Shown one piece after another: positions 17,704-26,070 of a stretch of 64,000 bases of DNA (the stretch's first letter is position 1; every line of letters begins with the position of its first letter). Under the pieces are notes generated by a model. That model ran no database searches. It was not told where the DNA came from and was given only the letters and a program-made list of their open reading frames with translations. This DNA comes from Multivorans sp965232105. Lineage in GTDB: Bacteria > Acidobacteriota > Thermoanaerobaculia > Multivoradales > Multivoraceae. The stretch lies in assembly GCA_965232105.1 (NCBI GenBank), contig OZ246956.1:3162001-3226000 (forward strand). Reading direction: 5' to 3'. Made by a program: the position numbers and the translations under genes.

Positions 17704-17873
17704 CGGACCTCCTACCAATTCGAGTCGCGGCGTCCGCTCCGCGCTGAGGCACAGGAACAGAGCTGGTTCCAACCAGTGACCGGCATCGTGGCGCGGAAGC
17801 GTATCGCAGCGAGGGCTGCTAGGATCGCCTCATTCACCATGGGAAACCACGATTCCAAGACTGGGAGACCGAC

Positions 17874-18905
17874 ATGAGAAAGTCGCTCATCGCTACCGCC
17901 GTTCTGGTTGGGCTCGTCCTCGCTACTTCGGCTGTCGTTGCCGCCGAAGGCGAGATCAAAAGAACCGCCAGCGGCAAGCCTGATTTCACCGGCGTGTACG
18001 ACATCTCGAGCATCACGCCGTTCTCGAGGCCCAAGGATTTCGGAGACAAGCTGACCCTCACGCCCGAAGAGGCGCAGGCGCTGGCGAAGCGCCGGGCCGA
18101 CACGAACGCGGCCCAGGACGCGCCGAGCGATCCGGAGCGCGCGGCGCCGGAGGAGGGCGGCAACGTTGGCGCCTACAACAACTTCTGGTTCGAGTGGGGC
18201 AGCCAGAACTTCATGATCGACGGCAAGTACCGCACCTCCGTGCTGACCGATCCGCCGAACGGGCAGATGCCGGCGATGACGGAAGAAGGCAAGAAGCGGG
18301 CCGCCGCGGCGCCGAAGTTCGCCTGGCCCAACAGGGGCCATGCCTGGTGGCTCGAGTCCGGCGACATCCCGTACGACGGACCGGAGACGAACATCGTCGG
18401 CGTGCGCTGCATGTACCAGCCGACCGCCTCCGTCGCGATCCGTCCGTTGCCCTACAACAACGTGAAGACGATCGTGCAGACCGAAGACCACTTCATGATC
18501 AACATCGAGTGGATGCACTGGACGCGGGTCGTCCGCATCGGCGGCGAGCACGTGCCGGCGGACTACACCTCGCTGAGCGGCGACTCGATCGGCTGGTGGG
18601 AAGGCGACACGCTGGTCGTCGAGACGACGAACTTCCGCGACATGCCCGACCTGCGCGGTGAGGGTGTGCGTGTGATCGAGAAGTTCAGCCCCGGCGACGC
18701 GAACAGCCTGATCTACAGCTTCACGGTCGAGAACCCCGAGTACGAGGCGCCGTACAGCGGTGAGCTGCCGTGGCCGAAGACGACCGGCAAGAGCTACGAG
18801 TACGCCTGCCACGAAGGCAACTACGCGATGGGCAACACGTTGCGCGGCGCGCGGCTGCTCGAATCGGAGTTCAAGAAGGGCCAGTCGAGCTCCGGACAGG
18901 AGTAG
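17874..18905 (+). CDS. Conserved secreted protein of unknown function
   Basis: A 343-residue exported protein: the first 24 residues (MRKSLIATAVLVGLVLATSAVVAA) are a clear signal peptide. The mature protein begins with KRTASGKPDFTGVYDISS, and contains IGWWEGDTLVVETTNF and YEYACHEGNYAMGNTLRGAR, motifs I recognise from a large uncharacterised family abundant in Acidobacteria and marine proteobacteria, generally annotated hypothetical. No catalytic signature is apparent; the strand-rich, Trp-rich composition suggests a beta-sandwich. It is transcribed divergently from the molybdenum hydroxylase unit across 170 bp and stands alone. Confidence 0.85.
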   Translation: MRKSLIATAVLVGLVLATSAVVAAEGEIKRTASGKPDFTGVYDISSITPFSRPKDFGDKLTLTPEEAQALAKRRADTNAAQDAPSDPERAAPEEGGNVGAYNNFWFEWGSQNFMIDGKYRTSVLTDPPNGQMPAMTEEGKKRAAAAPKFAWPNRGHAWWLESGDIPYDGPETNIVGVRCMYQPTASVAIRPLPYNNVKTIVQTEDHFMINIEWMHWTRVVRIGGEHVPADYTSLSGDSIGWWEGDTLVVETTNFRDMPDLRGEGVRVIEKFSPGDANSLIYSFTVENPEYEAPYSGELPWPKTTGKSYEYACHEGNYAMGNTLRGARLLESEFKKGQSSSGQE

Positions 18906-18937
18906 ATCCGGCAGTTGGGTTCGCAGATTCTGCGGCG

Positions 18938-19906
18938 CTAGACGGCCCGAACCTGCCGGTTCACCCGGCCGATGATGCGGGGCAGGGCCTCGTGGGCCTC
19001 CGGCGGCACCCGGAAGGTCGTCATCCAGGACAGCGCGGCGAGATCCGGGAGATCGACGGCGGTCCGGCCGGCCAGGAGCGCCGCGCCGCGGAGGATCTTG
19101 ATCGCCTTGACCAGGAAGGTGCGATCGGTGAGCAGCGAGTTCGTCTCGTTGCAGTCGAACTCGAGCACGAGGGTCCGCAGGATGTCGAGCAGAGCGGCGC
19201 GCACGACGGGCCCCACTTCGACCTCGTACATCCGCTGGTTGAGGGCATCGAGCGTGGCGCGGTCGGTGACCGCCTCGGGGTCGGGCTGCTCGACGACCGA
19301 GCCGGCGGCGAAACGGTCGATCAGGGTCCGCGCATCCTCGGCGCCACTCTGGATCAGGCCGGAGACCCGCAACTGGAGGGCGAAACGATCGAGGTTCGCG
19401 GGGTCGAGCGGCTCGTTGTAGTACTCGTCGTCCATCGGGTTGCCGGTCGCGATGGCGGCCATCAGCGGAATCGGTTCGGCGCCGAATCGGCGCTCGTTCA
19501 GGATCCGGAGCAGGACGTTCAGCGCTTCGCCGGGAGCACGGGAGATGTCGTCGAGGACGGCGATCTCGGCAGTCAGCAGGCCCCCCGGTTCGATCCGCTG
19601 GTGGATCCGCTCCGCTTCGCCGGTGCTGGCCGAATCGGCGGCCTCCGTCTTCACCTTCCGCCGTTCCAGGACGATGTCCCCGACGAGTTCGGCAAGCCGC
19701 GTGTCGCGATGCAATTGGTAGAAGAAGAAGTCGAGTTCGGAACCCTTGGCGGCGACCTCGGCCAGCCGTGTCTTGGCGGTGCCGGGCGGCCCCTCGACGT
19801 AGATGTGCTCCCTGGTGACAAGGGCCAGGAGCAGGGCCGTCTTCACCTCGTCGTGGCCGACGACGTGGTGATCGAGCAGGTCGCGCAGAGGGGTCAGGTC
19901 GCTCAT
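18938..19906 (-). CDS. MoxR-type AAA+ ATPase
   Basis: A 322-residue AAA+ chaperone-like ATPase. Walker A is VEGPPGTAKT at about residues 38-47, Walker B is IAVLDDISRAPGEALN, and sensor 1 is ATGNPMDDEYYN; this is the MoxR/ChlI/RavA clade. It follows the fused MoxR-VWA gene on the same strand with a 13 bp gap. Together they resemble the ChlI/ChlD or RavA/ViaA logic, in which an AAA+ ring remodels a target presented by a VWA MIDAS protein, often during metal insertion or enzyme maturation. The nearby molybdenum hydroxylases are conceivable clients, but this is inference. Confidence 0.88.
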   Translation of the reverse strand: MSDLTPLRDLLDHHVVGHDEVKTALLLALVTREHIYVEGPPGTAKTRLAEVAAKGSELDFFFYQLHRDTRLAELVGDIVLERRKVKTEAADSASTGEAERIHQRIEPGGLLTAEIAVLDDISRAPGEALNVLLRILNERRFGAEPIPLMAAIATGNPMDDEYYNEPLDPANLDRFALQLRVSGLIQSGAEDARTLIDRFAAGSVVEQPDPEAVTDRATLDALNQRMYEVEVGPVVRAALLDILRTLVLEFDCNETNSLLTDRTFLVKAIKILRGAALLAGRTAVDLPDLAALSWMTTFRVPPEAHEALPRIIGRVNRQVRAV

Positions 19907-19919
19907 GGGACGCGCGACT

Positions 19920-21845
19920 CTATCGCTCCTCGAGCCGGAGACCGCCGCCGGTCAGTGGACGGCCGCGGAAGCGCAGTCCGCCGGTTTCGGCCGAGATGTC
20001 ATCGAGCACGGGCGGGCAGTCGCCGTTGCCCAGAAACACGGTGTGGAGAGCAACGCCTAGCCGGCGCGCCAGCTGCCGCTCGCGCCGCACGGACGTGTCG
20101 CCGATGATCGGCAGCCCGTCGGTCAGGAGGACGACGTGCCGGTTGCGGCCGGAACCGCCTCGCAGCCCTTCCAGGGCGGTGCGGAGCGGCGCCTCGTAGT
20201 TCGTCTGGCCGACCGCCTTGGCCTGACCGGCCTGCTCGGCGAGACGGGAGTAGGAGCGGTGCAGCAGGCGCCCACCGACATGGTGGGGCAGGGCGCGGTG
20301 ATGGAACTCGACATAGCCCACCCGCATCCTGCGACGCGCCGCGACCCGGAGGATGCCGAGCACGACCTGACTCGACCACACCGTCAGACGGCCCGCCATC
20401 GACGCGGAGATATCCCGCAGCACGGCGACCGCGCCGCCGGCGCTCCTGCGCTTGCGCTCGAAGGTGCGCGGCGCGCCGGGAAGACGGCCCTCGGTGAACA
20501 GCAGGGCTTCGATCACGTCGGCGTCGATCAGCTCGTCCAGGTCGCGCAGCGGACGGTAGCCGCGAGGCTGGCCGCCCGGGTCGGTGTCCGGGTCGATTCG
20601 CCCGCGCTCGATGCGGCCGACCAGGGCCCGCAGTAGAGGGTCGACCTGGGCCGGCGGAGGCGGTTGGCCGAACAGGGCGGGCGGGGCCGGCAGGTCGGCC
20701 TGATCGTCGATCCAGGAGTCGGAGGCCTGGGAGACCGCCGCCCCCGGATCGGAATCGTCGTCGCCCTGGTTCTGCGCCCCGGGCATCTGAGCTCCGGCCT
20801 CGGCCATCGTCACGTTTGGCGGATCGCCGAGCAGCTCCTCCAGGATGTGATCGAAGTCCTCCTGCACCTCGTCGGGCAGGCGGTGGGCGACCATGTAGCG
20901 GACCGCGCCGAGATCCCGCGGCGCCGCGGCCGGTGCGCCGCGGAGAAATGCGTGCGCGCGGACCAGCCGCAGCGCGGCCGAGCTGAAGGAGCGGTCGGAC
21001 ATCAGACGGTCACCCGATGCCGACTGGTCGGCGCTGCGCTGTCGGAGCCGATCGAGCAGGCGGTGATAGGCGTCGAGCGTGCGCGGTTCGATCCTGAGGG
21101 CCGCCGCGGTTCGCTGGGCGGCGTTGCGGATGGGGGTGCTCATGACCGGTGCGTTCAGCGCGGTGTTTCCCTCGGGGAACTCACGCGTGGCGCCTTTGCC
21201 CGACCGGTCGATGGCGGGTGCGGGTCGCCGAGCCGATGTCCGCGCGAGCAGGACGGCGGCTTCATCGAAGAGTTCCCCGGTGAGCAGACCGGTCAGGCGA
21301 AGCTGCACGGCGAAGCGGTCGAGCTGTCCTGGCTCCAGAGGGTCGATCGGCGCTTCGACCTGCTCCAGCGGCCCGGTGGCCACCGCCGACTCGAGGGGCA
21401 GGGCCTGTCCCAGGGCGTGCCGTTCCGCGAGGATCCTCAACAGGGGTCCCAGGGCCTCCCCCGGGGACCGGGGCAGGTCCTCGAGCAGAGCGACCTCCGC
21501 CTGGAGCAGGGGGCCCGGGATCAACTCCCGGCGCAGGCGCTCGTGGCCGCGGTGTCGGTGGCGGCTCAGCAACACGTCGCCGAGCAGGTCCGTCTCGCGG
21601 ATGTCGCGATGAAACACCAGCGTGTGAGTGTGGGCGCCCGACAGCGCGGCCAAGGCTGCGGCCAACTCCGACTTGCCGCATCCGGTCGGACCCTCCAGGT
21701 AGGCATGCTGCTCGGCCAGCAGCGCCAGGGTCAGCCCGGTCGCCGCGTCGTCCTGGCCGACCAGGACCCGTCCCAGCGCCGTGCGCAGCTCGACGAAGGC
21801 GGCAGACAGTTCCGCCGTGCGGCGGTCCGGGGCAGGCAGAGTCAC
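19920..21845 (-). CDS. Fused MoxR-like AAA+ and VWA-domain protein (ChlD-like)
   Basis: A 641-residue two-domain protein. The AAA+ half has Walker A LEGPTGCGKSE (about 49-59) and VALLEDLPRSPGEALG as motif II. A Pro/Asp-rich linker (about 350-400) leads to a C-terminal VWA domain with the metal-ion-dependent adhesion site D-I-S-A-S (LRDISASMAGRL), then VGQTNYEAPLRTAL supplying the conserved Thr and VVLLTDGLP supplying the Asp. The same architecture is found in magnesium/cobalt chelatase D subunits, but no tetrapyrrole genes are near. It begins the two-gene unit with the stand-alone MoxR ATPase. Confidence 0.86.
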   Translation of the reverse strand: MTLPAPDRRTAELSAAFVELRTALGRVLVGQDDAATGLTLALLAEQHAYLEGPTGCGKSELAAALAALSGAHTHTLVFHRDIRETDLLGDVLLSRHRHRGHERLRRELIPGPLLQAEVALLEDLPRSPGEALGPLLRILAERHALGQALPLESAVATGPLEQVEAPIDPLEPGQLDRFAVQLRLTGLLTGELFDEAAVLLARTSARRPAPAIDRSGKGATREFPEGNTALNAPVMSTPIRNAAQRTAAALRIEPRTLDAYHRLLDRLRQRSADQSASGDRLMSDRSFSSAALRLVRAHAFLRGAPAAAPRDLGAVRYMVAHRLPDEVQEDFDHILEELLGDPPNVTMAEAGAQMPGAQNQGDDDSDPGAAVSQASDSWIDDQADLPAPPALFGQPPPPAQVDPLLRALVGRIERGRIDPDTDPGGQPRGYRPLRDLDELIDADVIEALLFTEGRLPGAPRTFERKRRSAGGAVAVLRDISASMAGRLTVWSSQVVLGILRVAARRRMRVGYVEFHHRALPHHVGGRLLHRSYSRLAEQAGQAKAVGQTNYEAPLRTALEGLRGGSGRNRHVVLLTDGLPIIGDTSVRRERQLARRLGVALHTVFLGNGDCPPVLDDISAETGGLRFRGRPLTGGGLRLEER

Positions 21846-22134
21846 GGCGACAGCATGCTACTTGTGCGGACCGGCGGCCGCACCGTCCACGGCTAGCTCC
21901 GTCAACTGGCACGGTCTGTGCTTCGAGATGTGGGAAGAAGTGGAGGAGGCACGTTCCTCCGGGTCGCGATGAGGCAGATCGACTACCGAAGCCGTGCCTT
22001 GACCACACACTGAGACATCAGGATTCCTGGATGAACTACGTGAGGAGAGCGGTTGGTAGGATGGTGGGAGCGTCGTTCCCGGGTCGTCAGCCGTGGCTCG
22101 CAGCCAGGCAGTCAGGAACATAGGAGGTTCGAGC

Positions 22135-23703
22135 GTGACAAGAATCGCGACGGTTGGACGACGATGGGGGCTTGCAGTCGCCCTGGTCGGCGGAGTTTTG
22201 TTCTCGGGCGATTACGGCTTGGCGGTTGCGTCCGATGGAACCGCCGGCGCCGCAGCGGCGGTGCGGAATGGCGCGGTCGACGACGAGAAGAAGAGCAAGG
22301 CGGAGAGAAAGGCGGCGAAGAAGAAGGCGGCGCGCGAAGCGAAGGAACAGAAGCGGCTGGAGAAGCAGCGGCGGCAGCGGGGCAAGACGGTGCGGGCGGT
22401 CGTCGTGCCGTCGACGCCTGCCGCGGCACCGTCGGTGACTCACGAGCCGGCCGCCGAACTCGCTCCGGCCGCTGAGCCGGTGTCCGCGCCGGCGCCGGAA
22501 GCCGCCGCGGCGCCGAGGGCGACCGCGAAGATCGACGCCGAGCTGAAGACCGAACCGGCCGCAACGGTCCTGAGGGAACCGGCATCTGAACCCGCGCCGG
22601 CGACGACCGGTCGCCGGTCGCGCGCGGCGGACCGCACTCCGAGCTCGGTCACGACAGTGAATCGCGCCGCGGGGACGGCTCCCGCGGACGTCAGCCTGAA
22701 CGAGCGCATCCGAGTGGCCGAAGTGTTGCTGGATGTCCTCGTGACCGACAGGAAGGGCAACGTGATCGAGGGCCTGGGCGCCGAGGACTTCGTCGTCCTC
22801 CACGACGGCAAGGAGCAGGAAGTGACGAGCGCTTCCTTCTACGGCGGGCCGAGCGAGTTGTCGGCCACTGGCGAGGGGGGAACGACCCGGACCGACCGGT
22901 ACTTCATCCTCATGTTCCACGACCAGCGGATGCAGGCGCCCCAACTGGCGGCGCCCCAGATGGACAATGCGCGCTGGCTCAAGCGGTGGATCGAGGAGGA
23001 ACTCCAGCCGAACGATCAGGTGGCCGTGTTCGCGTACCAGGCGCGGCTCAAGGTCTACCTCGACTTCAGCCGCGACCGCGACGAGATCCTCGCGGCGGTG
23101 GATGCCGCCGCCCGGGGCAAGAGGGACCTCGAGCCCTGGACGACGCGCTCGGAGCCCGAGTTCGACCCGAACTCGCCGTCGCTGGTGGTGAACCTGCCGA
23201 AGGGCAAGGAACTGGCGCGGCGGAGCCGCAAGCTCCAGGAGGCGCTCGAACTGCTCGGCGAGGCCGCCTCGGGAGTCGCCGGCCGCAAGAATCTCGTCAT
23301 GTTCAGCCTCGGCTTCGGCGACATCGGGCAGTTCGGCAGCTATACGCCCGACGCACGCTACTACCCGCCGATGCGTGAGGCGCTGAATGCCGGCAACGTG
23401 GCGGTCTACACGATCGACACGATGGGCAGCTCCCGTCGCTCGATCGCGTCCGCATCGCTCAACGACTCGCTGAGCCTGATCTCGAACGACACCGGCGGCC
23501 ACTACTACGCGAACTTCACGAACATCCTGACGCCGATGCGCCAGGTCGCCGAGGAGAACCAGGGCTACTACCTCGTGAGTTTCCGCTCCGAGTACGAAGC
23601 CGGCACACAGGGCTACCGTGGCATCAAGGTCAAGATCCGCGAGGGCAAGTACAAGGTGCGGTCCCGCACCGGTTTCCGCTACGGCGAGGCGTCGGGTCCG
23701 TAG
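22135..23703 (+). CDS. Acidobacterial VWFA-related domain protein, secreted
   Basis: A 522-residue secreted protein. The GTG at 22135 is preferred to an ATG at 22093 because AGGAGG sits seven bases before it. After a hydrophobic signal region comes a basic Lys/Arg/Ala stretch (about 45-85), an Ala/Pro/Glu-rich linker, and from about residue 200 the VWFA-related domain: VLLDVLVTDRKGNVIEGLGAEDFVV, RYFILMFHD, and NLVMFSLGFGD. These match the VWFA-related domain family (TIGR03436-type) characteristic of Acidobacteria, the main clue to the organism. The canonical MIDAS D-x-S-x-S is not evident. Role unknown. Confidence 0.85.
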   Translation: MTRIATVGRRWGLAVALVGGVLFSGDYGLAVASDGTAGAAAAVRNGAVDDEKKSKAERKAAKKKAAREAKEQKRLEKQRRQRGKTVRAVVVPSTPAAAPSVTHEPAAELAPAAEPVSAPAPEAAAAPRATAKIDAELKTEPAATVLREPASEPAPATTGRRSRAADRTPSSVTTVNRAAGTAPADVSLNERIRVAEVLLDVLVTDRKGNVIEGLGAEDFVVLHDGKEQEVTSASFYGGPSELSATGEGGTTRTDRYFILMFHDQRMQAPQLAAPQMDNARWLKRWIEEELQPNDQVAVFAYQARLKVYLDFSRDRDEILAAVDAAARGKRDLEPWTTRSEPEFDPNSPSLVVNLPKGKELARRSRKLQEALELLGEAASGVAGRKNLVMFSLGFGDIGQFGSYTPDARYYPPMREALNAGNVAVYTIDTMGSSRRSIASASLNDSLSLISNDTGGHYYANFTNILTPMRQVAEENQGYYLVSFRSEYEAGTQGYRGIKVKIREGKYKVRSRTGFRYGEASGP

Positions 23704-23816
23704 CGAGGTCGCCGCCGGTAACGGGACCGGAGGGACGGCTCCCAGGTGCCCTGCCGGCCGTGTAGTCTGCGCCGACTGCAAGCCACACGACCAACGGAGC
23801 AGATGAGGACTCCTGG

Positions 23817-24695
23817 ATGATCTCCGCCGACGCGCGTTACGAGAAGAAGAGGATCGAGGTTCATGGCCATGAGATGGCCTATGTCGATGTTGGCGAGGGC
23901 GATCCGATTGTCTTTCTGCATGGCAATCCGACTTCGTCCTACCTGTGGCGCAACGTGATGCCGCACCTGGAGGGCCGGGGTCGGCTCGTGGCGCCGGACC
24001 TGATAGGGATGGGCGATTCGGCGAAGTTGCCGGACAGCGGGCCCGACCGGTACCGGTTCGTGGAGCACCGGCACTACCTCGACGGGCTGCTCGAGGCGAT
24101 CGGGGTGGATTCGAACGTCGTCTTCGTGATCCACGACTGGGGCTCCGCGCTCGGTTTCGACTGGGCGAACCGCCACCGCGACGCGGTGCGCGGCCTGGCC
24201 TACATGGAGGCGCTCGTGAGTCCTGTTCCGACCTGGGACGCATGGCCCGAGGCGGCGAGGGGCCTGTTCCAGGGGTTCCGCTCGCCGGCGGGCGAGGGGA
24301 TGGTGCTGGCGAAGAACGTCTTCGTGGAGCGCGTGCTGCCGGGCTCCGTGCTGCGGAAGATGACGGAGGAGGAGATGGCCGTCTACCGCGGGCCGTTCGA
24401 GGACGAGGGCGAGTCGCGCCGGCCGACGCTGACCTGGCCGCGCCAGATCCCGATCGCCGGCGAGCCGGAGGACGTGGTGGAGATCGTCCAGGCCTACGCG
24501 GACTGGCTGAAGGACTCCGACGTACCCAAGCTGTTCGTCAACGCGAAGCCCGGCGCGATCCTCACCGGCGCGATGAGGGAGATCTGCCGGACCTGGCCGA
24601 ACCAGACGGAAGTGACGGTCAAGGGCACCCACTTCATCCAGGAGGATTCCCCGGACGAAATCGGTTCCGCGATTTCGGAATGGTTGCCGTCGTAG
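23817..24695 (+). CDS. Haloalkane dehalogenase (alpha/beta hydrolase)
   Basis: A 292-residue alpha/beta hydrolase that would replace halogen by hydroxyl on haloalkanes. HGNPTSSYLWRN carries the halide-binding Asn and oxyanion hole; VIHDWGSALGF gives the nucleophile Asp107 with the adjoining halide-binding Trp; VRGLAYMEAL provides the acid expected in the DhaA/LinB (HLD-II) subgroup; and KGTHFIQEDSPDEIG contains the catalytic His. All diagnostic residues are in place and length is normal. It is preceded by 113 bp without other genes. Marine or soil bacteria commonly carry it; natural substrate is unknown. Confidence 0.93.
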   Translation: MISADARYEKKRIEVHGHEMAYVDVGEGDPIVFLHGNPTSSYLWRNVMPHLEGRGRLVAPDLIGMGDSAKLPDSGPDRYRFVEHRHYLDGLLEAIGVDSNVVFVIHDWGSALGFDWANRHRDAVRGLAYMEALVSPVPTWDAWPEAARGLFQGFRSPAGEGMVLAKNVFVERVLPGSVLRKMTEEEMAVYRGPFEDEGESRRPTLTWPRQIPIAGEPEDVVEIVQAYADWLKDSDVPKLFVNAKPGAILTGAMREICRTWPNQTEVTVKGTHFIQEDSPDEIGSAISEWLPS

Positions 24696-24770
24696 CGGGC
24701 GTTGTTCTCCCCGATACCCACGTTCACGTGTGACGCCTGAGACACTCGGGCCTAAGGGGAGGAGGCTCAG

Positions 24771-26066
24771 ATGCCGCGCCGGCCGTTTCGGAGGAGCGAC
24801 AGCCGTCGCTCCGATCTGCCAGCGATCGTCGTGCTGTGCGCCATGGCGGCGCTGGCCGCGGTTCCCGGAACGCTCTGGGCCCAGGAATCCGGCAACGGGC
24901 CGCGCCTGGAGAGGTTGGAGCGGCTCGACCTGCCGGACGACATCGCTCGGGCGAGCGACGTCCGCTGGCTGGAGGACGGTGAGTTTCTTCTCGGGGTGAT
25001 CGGACGGGGCGTCTATTCCTGGCGCGTCGGCGACGAGGCGGGACAACTTCGGGTGGCCCTCGAGGAGCCCGAGGCTGAGACCTACGAGATCGGCGATCGG
25101 ACCGTTGTCAATGCCAGTCGGGACGAACGGGACTACGGGCGGCTTGCCGTCTCACCCGACGGAATGGCGTTCACTGACCTGTTCTCCGGCATCCACCTGG
25201 CGACCGAGGATGGGATCGACTCGCTGGCGGACCTGGAGCACCTGGGCGACCTGGACCGGCGGGGTTCGCTGACCGCGGCGGTCGGTCTGGTCCGCACGGA
25301 CGACGATGCCTGGGCGCCGTACGCCGCCTGGCTGATCGAGGACGCTGGAGGCGGCCCGCGGGGTCTCCTGCCGACGAGGGACGGCGGGCATGGACTGGAG
25401 CTGTGCGGCGACGCGGAGCTCTCGGTGATCCGCTTCATCGCGGCGGATCGCCTGCTCGTGATTCCGGGAGCCGAGGCCGGAGTGTTCGTCTACGACCGTG
25501 AAGGCGACCTGCAGCACAGCCTGGACGCGGAGACGTTCTTCGCCGAGGACGGCTGCGATGTCGAGGCCACGGAATGGGGGAGGTCTCCCCTCAGTGATGC
25601 CTACGTGCGGGCCGACTGGTTGGGCCCGCGTCGCATCATCGACGAAGTCGTGGCCGACGGTGAAGGGAACGTGTACTTCTTCGTTCGGTACGCGGCGGAC
25701 GGTTCGGCGGAGGCACTGGCAGCGAGCGACCGGAAGTGGCTGCCGGGTGGCACACCGTTCCTCGTGGGTTTCGGGGCGGGAGTGCTGAACCAGCAGTTGA
25801 TCAGGGACCGGGTCGTTGCCTCGGTTCCTCCCCCCACGGGCAGGGTGTGCTGGGACCTGGTCCATGCCCATTTCGAGGATCTTCGGACTGTTGCGAGGCA
25901 ACCGTGCGTCATCGAATCGGAGTTCGCGGATACGAGGCTGCGCGCCGACCTTCGCGGTGATCAGGCGGTGATCCTGCTTCGCGGCGGGGCCCTGCACGGT
26001 GGAGACGTTCGGTCGGGCAGGGCCTTCGAGGCGCGCCTTCGTCCACCGGTCGGCGCGGAGGACTAG
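24771..26066 (+). CDS. Secreted protein of unknown function (possible beta-propeller)
   Basis: A 431-residue exported protein with a signal segment ending GTLWAQ at about residue 41. The mature sequence has repeating short strand blocks with W-L-E-D-G, Y-S-W-R-V and F-V-Y-D-R-E-G-D turns, which would fit a WD-like beta-propeller, but no family signature is certain. Two Cys pairs (for example CGDAEL and CDVEATEW) may form disulfides. A GGGGAGGAGG tract just before the ATG gives a strong ribosome site. The next gene starts four bases after its stop, so the two form an operon whose products are probably co-exported. Confidence 0.7.
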   Translation: MPRRPFRRSDSRRSDLPAIVVLCAMAALAAVPGTLWAQESGNGPRLERLERLDLPDDIARASDVRWLEDGEFLLGVIGRGVYSWRVGDEAGQLRVALEEPEAETYEIGDRTVVNASRDERDYGRLAVSPDGMAFTDLFSGIHLATEDGIDSLADLEHLGDLDRRGSLTAAVGLVRTDDDAWAPYAAWLIEDAGGGPRGLLPTRDGGHGLELCGDAELSVIRFIAADRLLVIPGAEAGVFVYDREGDLQHSLDAETFFAEDGCDVEATEWGRSPLSDAYVRADWLGPRRIIDEVVADGEGNVYFFVRYAADGSAEALAASDRKWLPGGTPFLVGFGAGVLNQQLIRDRVVASVPPPTGRVCWDLVHAHFEDLRTVARQPCVIESEFADTRLRADLRGDQAVILLRGGALHGGDVRSGRAFEARLRPPVGAED

Positions 26067-26070
26067 GAGG

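Noticed and set aside
21846..22134. Possible small gene or RNA in the largest gap (289 bp)
   Set aside because: Frames here are short and lack ribosome sites or motifs; I see only the likely promoter and leader of the VWFA gene.
22087..24243. 718-codon minus-strand frame over the VWFA gene
   Set aside because: Low-complexity Arg-rich shadow; the plus-strand gene has AGGAGG and family motifs.
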